DNA from: an uncultured bacterium
GTDB taxonomy: Bacteria; Desulfobacterota; Desulfovibrionia; Desulfovibrionales; Desulfovibrionaceae
NCBI GenBank assembly: GCA_905214305.1
Contig: CAJMLK010000019.1
Coordinates: 1-49,721, forward strand
Length of the DNA: 49,721 nucleotides
Reading direction: 5' to 3'
In this document: piece by piece, positions 33,195 to 39,866 of the stretch
Position numbering within the stretch: position 1 is the stretch's first letter
Layout: each line of letters begins with the position of its first letter
Notes under the pieces: model-generated
The model's database searches: none
Seen by the model: only the letters and a program-made list of their open reading frames with translations
What the model was told of the DNA's origin: nothing
Made by a program: the position numbers and the translations under genes

Positions 33195-33255
33195 AAGCGC
33201 CCGGCCCACTGCCACAACCGTGCGCTTTGCATGGTCAGGCGAGGGCCGGGCGCTT
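33195..33255. other. 13-bp perfect inverted repeat with a 35-nt loop
   Basis: AAGCGCCCGGCCC (33195-33207) and GGGCCGGGCGCTT (33243-33255). No T-run; lies between the terminator and the core A repeat, in a gap without genes. It might be part of a small RNA or a cruciform. Confidence 0.55.
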
Positions 33256-33290
33256 CGAATTCTGGCGATCAGCATTCACAATACGATTCT

Positions 33291-33439
33291 GGAGCAATTT
33301 CGCTTTGAAATGCTTCACATTTCAAAGTTTTCATTCAGCAAAAAAAAGCGATTCCCGGCGGAATCCACGCCACGTTGTGGCGCGCTGCACTTTTGTGCAG
33401 CGTCTGAGCATTTGCACTTTTTCAAGGGTAAAATGCCCT
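33291..33439 (+). repeat. Core A intergenic repeat, 149 bp
   Basis: GGAGCA at 33291 and TGCCCT ending at 33439 are the inverted ends; the copy at 18898-19046 is the same length. It carries GAATCCACGCCACGTTGTGG and the CTGCACTTTTGTGCAG stem. Its last two bases with the following A form the TAG stop of the nitroreductase gene. Confidence 0.8.
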
Positions 33440-34016
33440 AGAAACGACCGATGATCAGATCATTCAACGCTCTTTTGGGAACATGATGAACCCCCTGAGC
33501 GTCACGCCAATAGGTGGTATTGCCGTCAGCGGGCAGCGGAGCCACAACGCGCGTTTCTTTGGCCACACCCAGACCGAGAACCAGCGCGGGCTTCAGGCTG
33601 GTCGGGGCCTGCAGGAGGGTGGGGACGGACTGATGGTCAAAGGACTTGATAATGCAGCAGCCCCAGCCGCGGCTGCTGGCTGCCAGCTGTATGGTCTGCG
33701 CGGCGATGCCCACATCATAGAATGCCAGCTCTGTGGCGCCCTGCGGCATGAAAATGGCGACAAAGGCTGTGGGCTGTTCACCGGGATGCGGCCCGCCCCA
33801 GTCCTTGAGCGCCCCAGCCCAACGGGTAAGCGCAAAAAGTTTTTTGCAGGTATCACCCTGGGCGACAAGGCTGAAGCGCAAGTCCTGGGCATTTCGGGCC
33901 GAAGGCGCAAGTCTGGCGCAGTCCACAAGCCATTCCAGATCATTCATGGTCAGCGGGCGGTCTTCTTCAAAGCGCCGGCAGGTGCGCGCCTTTTCAACCA
34001 ATTCCTTGAAATCCAT
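33438..34016 (-). CDS. Nitroreductase-family flavoprotein
   Basis: 192 residues of the FMN-dependent nitroreductase fold. CRRFEEDRPLTMNDLEWLVDCARLAPSARNAQDLRF has the FMN-phosphate Arg and the SARNAQ loop; YDVGIAAQTIQLAASSRGWGCCII is the second FMN segment and LVLGLGVAKE closes the site. The substrate is unknown; family members reduce nitro-compounds, quinones or flavins. GGAGGCTCTT precedes the ATG. Length is slightly short but complete. The stop codon is supplied by the repeat at its 3' end. Confidence 0.9.
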   Translation of the reverse strand: MDFKELVEKARTCRRFEEDRPLTMNDLEWLVDCARLAPSARNAQDLRFSLVAQGDTCKKLFALTRWAGALKDWGGPHPGEQPTAFVAIFMPQGATELAFYDVGIAAQTIQLAASSRGWGCCIIKSFDHQSVPTLLQAPTSLKPALVLGLGVAKETRVVAPLPADGNTTYWRDAQGVHHVPKRALNDLIIGRF

Positions 34017-34111
34017 AAGAGCCTCCTTGCCTGATGCGGCAAATGCCCAGGCACGAACATGAGCATTTTTATTTGCAGGGATACTTTTAACGCAGTGTGC
34101 CGTCTAGATGT

Positions 34112-34425
34112 CGAGCAGATTACCCTTGAGAGTGTACATTCCCAAAGTTACGCCACGCTCGCTTCGACGCTTGACCGCGCACGAAAATAGCTCTGCTGTC
34201 TTGGCGGCAGTCGTTGGCGAGCCTGCGAACCTTACGAGTGGCGACAGCCATTGTGTGGAAAAAGGCCGATCGTTACACATGCTGCCTGCGAGCGTAGTTT
34301 GCTGCGTTACGATTTCTGAAGCATCCGTAACTTCCTTTGTCGTAACGGCTGAAGCTGCGCGTGCATCTTTGCGGCGGGCAACTGCTCAGGCAGCCGCCAG
34401 AGCAAGTTCAAAGTGCAATTGCTCT
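34112..34425 (+). repeat. Core B-long intergenic repeat, 314 bp
   Basis: The ends match core B-short (CGAGCAGATTA at the left, GAGCAAGTTCAAAGTGCAAT and TGCTCT at the right). Between about 34180 and 34345 is a central segment absent from the short form. The reverse complement at 42716-43030 is 315 bp and aligns over the full length. A plus-strand frame through the core is open (from CTTGACCGCGC to the right end). Confidence 0.8.
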
Positions 34426-34510
34426 AGCCGGCATGCAGCAGTGCAACTCCCATGCGCAGCCGTCATCGGCCTGCTCAGGCAGCCGCCAGAGATGTTTGCG
34501 GTGGGCGAAT

Positions 34511-35308
34511 CTATACAGTTGCCAGCAGAAACCAGAGCTGGCCCCACTGTATGGCAGCACCAAGAAAGTCGCCGGACACGCCGCCCCGGTCACGTGCCAG
34601 CACCGACATGCGGCGAATGAGAGCATACTGGCCGCAAGCCGTCAACGGTACTTGCCACAGGCTTATCTGCCCCGCAAAAAACATGAGGCACAGGAGCAGC
34701 AGCGCCCCCAGCGCATACCCGCGCGACAGGCCGGGGCTGGCTCCGGCACAGGTCAGTCCGCCCAGCGACTGCGGCTCCCTGGGCGCTGCGGACGCGGCCA
34801 GCCAGAGCGCACAGGCCCGGCCCCAGGCAGGGGCTGCCACGATGCAGAGCCAGTGTTCGCTGCGGATATGCCAGCACAGCGCCAGCCACATGCCGCCAAA
34901 AGCCAGCAAAAGATGCAGCGCGCCGAACGCACCCATGCGGCTGTCGCGCAGGATTTGCCAAAATCGTTCACCTCTGGCGCCGCTGCCGCAGGCATCGCCA
35001 AGGTCGGCCAGACCATCCCAGTGCAGGCCACGAGTGGCCCATGCTTCAAGCCCCATCCACAGCCAGGCCGCAAGCGCTGCGCACAGCAGCAGCTCGGCTT
35101 GTGGAGCCTGACACAGCAAAAAATACAACAGAAAGCAGGGCAGGGCGAGTGCAAGGCCAAGGCATAGGCCCGCCGGGCCGTAAAAGGGCAGGCAGCGGCC
35201 AAGGTCGCTCCCGGTACAGTCGGGGCGAGGCGGTACAAGGCAGGTTAAAAAGGCCAGGGCGTCATAACAACGGCCTGGCCGGAACAAGCGGCATTTTTTC
35301 AGGTGCAC
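34511..35308 (-). CDS. cobS: Adenosylcobinamide-GDP ribazoletransferase
   Basis: 265 residues, integral membrane enzyme that joins adenosylcobinamide-GDP and alpha-ribazole in the last steps of B12 synthesis. RGLHWDGLADLGDACGS (metal-binding Asp pair), RDSRMGAFG and RGGVSGDFLGA are the CobS signatures. Five to six hydrophobic helices are seen. No ATG fits: GTG at 35308 has AGGG 8 bp upstream, while TTG at 35314 lies too close to it. The gene begins 10 bp after the rex stop, so both form one unit. The cbiA gene is 5 kb away, so B12 genes are scattered. Confidence 0.9.
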   Translation of the reverse strand: MHLKKCRLFRPGRCYDALAFLTCLVPPRPDCTGSDLGRCLPFYGPAGLCLGLALALPCFLLYFLLCQAPQAELLLCAALAAWLWMGLEAWATRGLHWDGLADLGDACGSGARGERFWQILRDSRMGAFGALHLLLAFGGMWLALCWHIRSEHWLCIVAAPAWGRACALWLAASAAPREPQSLGGLTCAGASPGLSRGYALGALLLLCLMFFAGQISLWQVPLTACGQYALIRRMSVLARDRGGVSGDFLGAAIQWGQLWFLLATV

Positions 35309-35318
35309 GGCCAAAACC

Positions 35319-35960
35319 CTAGCGGGTCATGGGGTGATTGAAAGCCAGAGCATAAAGGTGGTGGAAAAAGTCCACATATTCCACGTTGATGCGTTCAGGA
35401 ACCTTGATACGTGCGGGCGCAAAGTTCAGGATGGAGGTGATGCCCGCATCCATGAGATGCTGGGCCGCCCTCTGTGCCCTTTCAGGCGGGGTGGTAATGA
35501 TGCCGATCTCGATGTTCAGGTCAGACACCATGTCCTTGAGGTCGCGCGTGCAGTGAACTTCAAGCCCGTGGACAATTTCACCGATCTTGAAGGGGTCGCA
35601 GTCGAATATGGCCACAATGTTAAAACCGCGGGCGCGGAATTCGCCGTGGTTAAGAATGGCCTTGCCAAGGTTGCCGACGCCGATGAGAGCCATGCGCCAT
35701 TCGCGGTCAACACCAAGGGAAGAGGTGATGGCCGCGATAAGGGATTTCACATGGTATCCCACCCCACGGATGCCAAACTCGCCGAAATAGGCGAGGTCTT
35801 TGCGCACCTGCGAACCGTTGACCCCGCAAGCTTCAGCCAGGGGGTTGGAGGAAATGACCTCTACATTATCGCGCGAAAAATTTTCCAGCACTTGCACGTA
35901 TGTGGCGAGCCGCTGGATGGTTGCGCGGGGAATGTGTTTGCTTTTGGGTTGGTTAGCCAT
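35319..35960 (-). CDS. rex: Redox-sensing transcriptional repressor Rex
   Basis: 213 residues. The N-terminal winged helix (IPRATIQRLATYVQVLENF, then SSNPLAEACGVNGSQVRKDLAYFGEFG) binds DNA; the C-terminal Rossmann domain (MALIGVGNLGKAILNHGEFRARGFNIVAIFD) binds NADH/NAD+. The C-terminal helix FFHHLYALAF is the domain-swap helix. AAGGTACTTTT precedes ATG at 35960. Rex releases DNA when NADH rises and in sulfate reducers controls energy genes, among them sulfate activation and ATP synthase genes (general knowledge). I see no classical TTGTGAA...TTCACAA operator upstream of rex or of the ATP synthase operon. Confidence 0.95.
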   Translation of the reverse strand: MANQPKSKHIPRATIQRLATYVQVLENFSRDNVEVISSNPLAEACGVNGSQVRKDLAYFGEFGIRGVGYHVKSLIAAITSSLGVDREWRMALIGVGNLGKAILNHGEFRARGFNIVAIFDCDPFKIGEIVHGLEVHCTRDLKDMVSDLNIEIGIITTPPERAQRAAQHLMDAGITSILNFAPARIKVPERINVEYVDFFHHLYALAFNHPMTR

Positions 35961-36569
35961 AAAAGTACCTTTTGAAAGCCGCGAGCTTGTCAACGGGAAG
36001 ATGTCGTCTCGTGAAATAAAGTGTCTATCAAAAATCAGCAAATGTGCAAGCCGGGCTGCTTTTGTCAATGGTTACTGCCAAGAGCATATAAAATATACGT
36101 AATCCTATGCTATGGCAATGTCACGTTCAATTTAGCGCTATTGGGTTGCATGCACAACCATTGACGATGGCTGCCCCCCAGTGTGATAGTAGCAAGATAG
36201 CCAACATGACGCGTAAAATTTAATTTACATTTTTTGCTTGTAATAAAAGCATGTTACATGCTGGTTCCTTTGAGTTTGTGGCCTGTTTTTCCTGGCCTGC
36301 GCGGGAAAAGACGGCGCATGTTACAAAAAGAATTTTTCGTGTTCAAAATGCTACTATAAAAGGGTACAAAGGTTAAGCCCCAAGCTTCAGAATATGCTCT
36401 GTGCTGTAAAAAAATGCCAGGGCTGTACAGGGCAGCCTCTTTGGCGCGATCGATCCTCTTGATGACCGGCATTTCATGTTTTTATTCGCACGGATGCCCA
36501 TGTTCGTCATAATTTTCGCAATAAGGCTTCCTCTCCCGTACCGGCAGGCCCTGCTGCTGATGCAGTAGC
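35961..36569. other. Long AT-rich leader/intergenic region upstream of rex
   Basis: No convincing gene. It contains TTGACA on the minus strand at 36064-36069 without a good -10, and several short open frames (for example 36254-36472 minus) lacking coding character. Confidence 0.4.
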
Positions 36570-36694
36570 AGAGCAGTTTACGAATCAGACGCGGTATCTG
36601 CACTGCAAGAATTTTCAGAAAAATCCTTGCCCGAAATGCGGACAGGCAGCCTTTTTGCCTGTCGTGCCAGAGCATTTCGAGGGGCAGATGCTCT
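36570..36694 (+). repeat. Core C intergenic repeat, 125 bp
   Basis: AGAGCA (36570-36575) and TGCTCT (36689-36694) bound it. The hairpin GCAAGAATTTTC / GAAAAATCCTTGC is at about 36605-36630, then GACAGGC/GCCTGTC. A second palindrome CCAGAGCAT/ATGCTCTGG (36667-36696) forms its right end. Confidence 0.7.
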
Positions 36695-36715
36695 GGCTGT
36701 GAGCGTACCTTTTTT

Positions 36716-36863
36716 AGAGCAATTTCACTTTGAAATTGCTCTGGCGGCTGCGTAAGCAGACGTTCGCTACGGAGGCGTAAGCGCAGTTTATCTGCGCTGT
36801 TAAACGCCGAAGTGAGCATGCCTTGAACTTTGAGAATGTATGTTCTCAAAGTTAATCTGCTCT
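36716..36863 (-). repeat. Core B-short intergenic repeat, 148 bp
   Basis: The same 148-bp element as 19921-20068 in reverse orientation. The right boundary is TGCTCTAG. The terminal palindrome (AGAGCAATTTCA, CTT loop, complement) is perfect. Confidence 0.88.
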
Positions 36864-36959
36864 AGGGTATGCCCTATTTTTTATATGTGAGTAGCGTAAG
36901 CAACGCCTTCAGTGAAATAAAATGCCCAATTTTTTGTGGAGCGCTTGCGCCTGACAATT

Positions 36960-37008
36960 GCCCGTCTTGCAGGCTGTCGGCAGGCCGTGGGCAGCCTGAA
37001 AGACGGGC
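36960..37008. other. Long imperfect hairpin
   Basis: GCCCGTCTT...CAGGCTG pairs with CAGCCTG...AAGACGGGC around a loop of about 15 nt. No T-run. It lies between a B-short element and the end-less B core. Confidence 0.5.
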
Positions 37009-37085
37009 CAGCGGTGTCGGGTCGGGTTTTGCGGCAGAGCCTGATGTGGCGTGATGAAGTCGGGGCGGCGGTGCGTCAGTGCCGG

Positions 37086-37299
37086 TTGAGCAAGGGCGCA
37101 AGCGCACCGTCCACCGTTACGGCAAAGGGAGTTACGGATGCTTCAGAAATCGTAACGCAGGAAACCACGCTTGCAGACAGCGCGTGTAACGATCGGCTTG
37201 TTTGCACACAACGGCTGTTGTCATTGGTAAGGTTCGCAGGTTCACCACGGCTGCCGCGAAGACAGCAACGCTGTTTGCTTGCGCGGGTCCAGCGTTGAG
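37086..37299 (-). repeat. B-long core without repeat ends
   Basis: Aligns to the central segment of the long B elements in the same relation as the minus-strand copy (for example TACGGATGCTTCAGAAATCG, then GTAACGCAGGAAAC). Neither the AGAGCA end nor the terminal palindromes are recognisable, so only the insert plus short flanks remains. Confidence 0.7.
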
Positions 37300-37429
37300 T
37301 AGCTCTGTGTGTACCTGCTTGAAGGTAGTCTGCAGCAGATATGCTTTTGTCTGGCACGTTGCGGACGCGGTTTGCGGCAGTATGAGAATTCGGGCGCGAA
37401 GCAAAGCGGGCGGCGGGAATGAAGGCAAA

Positions 37430-37463
37430 TAAAAAAAGGAAGCCGGAGCCTCCTTTTTTTATT
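37430..37463 (-). terminator. Terminator after atpE
   Basis: On the minus strand AAAAAAAGGAGGC pairs with GCTTCCTTTTTTT (one G-T) around TCCG, with T-runs on both sides of the stem. It lies 17 bp past the atpE stop. Confidence 0.85.
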
Positions 37464-37479
37464 CAAAACTTGTCAGGCC

Positions 37480-37803
37480 TTACGCGTAGGGGTTGGCGTA
37501 CAGCAGAATGAAGCTGATAACCAGAGCGTAAATAGCCAGGGATTCGATAAAGGCAAAGGCCAAAATCATGGTGCCGGTGATCTTGCCGCTCACGTCGGGG
37601 TTGCGGGCAACGCCTTCGCAGGCGCCCTTCAGACCAAGGCCCATGCCGATGCCGCAACCGAAGGCGGCAATACCAATGCCGAGAGCGGCGGCCAGGCAGG
37701 TGTAGCCAAGGGCCGAGGCATCAAGCTGGTTGGCGGCGAAAGCCATGCTGGCCATACCCAGAAGAGCCACGGTGTTCAGGGCGATCATCAGAAGTTTACG
37801 CAT
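37480..37803 (-). CDS. atpE: ATP synthase F0 subunit c
   Basis: 107 residues, the proton-translocating ring subunit. The first 22 residues form a signal-like helix (LLMIALNTVALLGMASMAFA), longer than the usual ~80-residue c subunit. Helix 1 has the GxGxGxG pattern (GCGIGMGLGLKGA), the loop ARNP, and helix 2 carries the ion-binding Glu in FAFIESLAIYAL. Compared with sodium-type c subunits the helix-1 Gln is Met and the residue after ES is Leu, so protons rather than sodium are expected. AAGGAGTGTCTC precedes the ATG. Last gene of the atp operon. Confidence 0.95.
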   Translation of the reverse strand: MRKLLMIALNTVALLGMASMAFAANQLDASALGYTCLAAALGIGIAAFGCGIGMGLGLKGACEGVARNPDVSGKITGTMILAFAFIESLAIYALVISFILLYANPYA

Positions 37804-37940
37804 GAGACACTCCTTGCACTGTTGTATTGTTGGGTCATTACGACCATTCCCCACGTATTGAGTGCCTGTTTTACGTCCGGCAGGAGACGCCGCCGGGCTG
37901 GAAACCCGTGGCGGAGGGCGGCAGACCGCCCGTGGCAAGG

Positions 37941-38645
37941 CTAGTGTTCGGGAGCCTCAAGAGCGCCCTTGATGTAGAACATGGTCAGCATGAAGAACAC
38001 GAAAGCCTGCATGGTCTTGCCCAGAAGGAAAAGCGCATAGATGGGCAGGGTTCCCAAAATGGGCGCCATTACGAAGAACAGCACCATGACGATTTCTTCA
38101 CCCCGGATGTTACCGAAAAGACGGAGTGAAAGCGAAACCGGGCGGGAAAGATGCGACACCACTTCAAGCGGGAACATGAGCGGAATAAGGAACTTGGAAG
38201 GCCCGGTGAAGTGATGGATGTAATGCGTTTTCCAGCGGATAAGGCCCACGGCGTTATAGAACACCAGCACAAAAAGGGCCATACAGACCGTGGTGTTGAG
38301 GTTGGCGGTAGGCGCATCGAAACCGGGCACAAGGCCCATAAGGTTCATGCCGAAAATGTAGATGAAAATGCCCGCCAGCAGAGGCACAAACTTGCGCCCA
38401 TGCTCGCCCATGGTGGAAATGATAAAGTTTTCAATAGTGTCTACCAGGGCTTCAAAAAAGTTCTGCAAGCCGCCTGGAACCAATGTCAGGCGTCTGCGCA
38501 GAACCCAGGCCACCGCAAAGAGGATAGCCATGCAGACCCAGGAGTAGAACACATGCTTGAATTCCACCACCTGTCCACCGATGGTGATTTCGTCCATGCC
38601 CATAAATGTGGAGAGCAATACCGGATGCGGCAAACCACCTGCCAT
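37941..38645 (-). CDS. atpB: ATP synthase F0 subunit a
   Basis: 234 residues, five to six membrane helices. It forms the two half-channels against the c ring. The essential Arg lies in LSRPVSLSLRLFGNIRGEEIV; the second conserved helix is HPVLLSTFMGMDEI at the N-terminus, followed by TANLNTTVCMALFVLVFYNAVG. The start at 38645 (GGAGGCATGGCTC upstream) is preferred over 38714. atpE follows 137 bp downstream. The F1 and b genes are not in the window, as in other Desulfovibrio where F0 and F1 are apart. Confidence 0.95.
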   Translation of the reverse strand: MAGGLPHPVLLSTFMGMDEITIGGQVVEFKHVFYSWVCMAILFAVAWVLRRRLTLVPGGLQNFFEALVDTIENFIISTMGEHGRKFVPLLAGIFIYIFGMNLMGLVPGFDAPTANLNTTVCMALFVLVFYNAVGLIRWKTHYIHHFTGPSKFLIPLMFPLEVVSHLSRPVSLSLRLFGNIRGEEIVMVLFFVMAPILGTLPIYALFLLGKTMQAFVFFMLTMFYIKGALEAPEH

Positions 38646-38945
38646 GAGCCATGCCTCCTGGTCGATGCGCGCCTTGGCGCTACGTTGATGTAAAGCCCTA
38701 AGGCCATTCCCCAAAAATGTCTTGTGTCGGCAGTGCCGTCATGCGGCAGCCCGCAGGCAGCACCAGAACACGAATTTCTGCACGCCCTGCGCCAGACGTT
38801 TGCCGGGCCTCAAGGCTGTGTCGCCTGACTCTCGTGCCGCGCTCAAGCCCTGCTGGGCGGCTGCGGCTGACGGTTGCGGCGGTATGCTATAAAATATTTG
38901 TCAAAATCTTTTGTCGTGGTGTTCGGACCAGCGCGAAATTTTTTG
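38646..38945. other. Intergenic gap between the AtpI-like gene and atpB
   Basis: No gene seen. GC-rich plus-strand frames here are shadows. A minus-strand internal promoter for atpB could lie here but none is near consensus. Confidence 0.4.
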
Positions 38946-39368
38946 CTACGGCGTGTTACGCCGCGCGGCCCGCTCGGCCAGAGCAAAGCTGACCAGTGCG
39001 CAAAGCCCGCCTGCCAGCATGCCGCCCACAAGGGCGAACACGGGAGCCTGATATATGATGAGGGATATATAAAGGATGCCCCCCACCATGACAAGTCTGC
39101 CAAGCCACTGAATAATCACAATTCGCAAAAAAGCTGTGCTGTAGTCGCCCAGCCCGCGGCGCAAAAAAAATCGTGCCAGCCCCCAGAATGTCCAGGCCAT
39201 GATAGTCAGGCCCACACCAAACCAGAAGATCCAGGGCAGTACCGTAAAACTCAGTGCTCCGGCAAGCAAAAAAGCGGCAGCAAGCAAAATTTCATTGCGC
39301 ACCATGACGCGCACGGCGGGGTGGTCCAGCCCTCGTCGCCAAAGCCAGGCGTCAAGGCTGTGTATCAT
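38946..39368 (-). CDS. Membrane protein of the ATP synthase I (AtpI) type
   Basis: 140 residues with four hydrophobic helices (ILLAAAFLLAGALSFTVLPWIFWFGVGLTIM, then VIIQWLGRLVMVGGILYISLIIY and PVFALVGGMLAGGLCALVSFALA). Family members assist assembly of the c ring or supply magnesium. The start is uncertain: ATG at 39368 (overlapping the preceding gene by 17 bp) or 39392; neither has a strong site. It lies between the AtpZ-like gene and atpB. Confidence 0.75.
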   Translation of the reverse strand: MIHSLDAWLWRRGLDHPAVRVMVRNEILLAAAFLLAGALSFTVLPWIFWFGVGLTIMAWTFWGLARFFLRRGLGDYSTAFLRIVIIQWLGRLVMVGGILYISLIIYQAPVFALVGGMLAGGLCALVSFALAERAARRNTP

Positions 39369-39708
39369 GCTCTTTTTGCCGTTCACGGCCATCGGTTTTG
39401 CCCTGCTCCCCTGAAAGAACGCCAGTGCCCTCGCTTTGCGGGGCCAATCCCTTGCGCAAGGCGTCTTGCCTTGCAATCTTTTTCAGCAGCGCCTTGGTGT
39501 CGCGGTAAACATTCAGAAAACCGGCGGCGATGCCAATAAGCAGAAAAATCAGCTTGCCCCAGGGGCCGGTGTGCAGCCAGTAGTCGATGCCATAGCCTAT
39601 GGCGAATCCCACGGCGGGACCACTGACCAGATGCAGCCCGATCACGCCGGTGTTGGCCATGGCTTCAAGGCCGCTTTGCTGTTGCTTCAGAAAGTCTTTG
39701 AACGACAT
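39352..39708 (-). CDS. AtpZ/AtpI-family protein
   Basis: 118 residues with two membrane helices (LHLVSGPAVGFAIGYGIDYWL and WGKLIFLLIGIAAGFLNVYRD), the DUF/AtpZ layout in which a GxGxxxD helix precedes a GxxxGFxN one. It is normally the first gene of the F0 cluster and works with AtpI. GGGAGGGAAA supports the start. The C-terminal tail is charged. First gene after the promoter at 39805. Confidence 0.85.
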   Translation of the reverse strand: MSFKDFLKQQQSGLEAMANTGVIGLHLVSGPAVGFAIGYGIDYWLHTGPWGKLIFLLIGIAAGFLNVYRDTKALLKKIARQDALRKGLAPQSEGTGVLSGEQGKTDGRERQKEHDTQP

Positions 39709-39804
39709 TTTCCCTCCCGCGCTGCGGCTGCCCTCAGGGGCTGCTGAACAGGCCGTTGTTCTCGCGCGTTAAAGGGATGAACGCTATAAACCCCAACGCT
39801 GTGT

Positions 39805-39833
39805 AAATTATCACAGCTTTTGCGCCGCGTCAA
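39805..39833 (-). promoter_or_regulatory. Promoter of the F0 operon
   Basis: TTGACG (39833-39828) and TAATTT (39810-39805) on the minus strand with 17-bp spacing; the transcript start near 39798 lies about 90 bp before the AtpZ-like gene. Confidence 0.7.
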
Positions 39834-39866
39834 TGACTTTGCCGAAAAGTTGTGTGGAGCATGGCC

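Noticed and set aside
34108..34620. 170-codon plus-strand frame over the B-long repeat
   Set aside because: Starts outside the element and runs into cobS antisense; any coding case is limited to the core and is given as a finding.
36254..36472. 72-codon minus-strand ORF upstream of the core C repeat
   Set aside because: No ribosome binding site, no conserved look, and its sequence composition is not coding-like.
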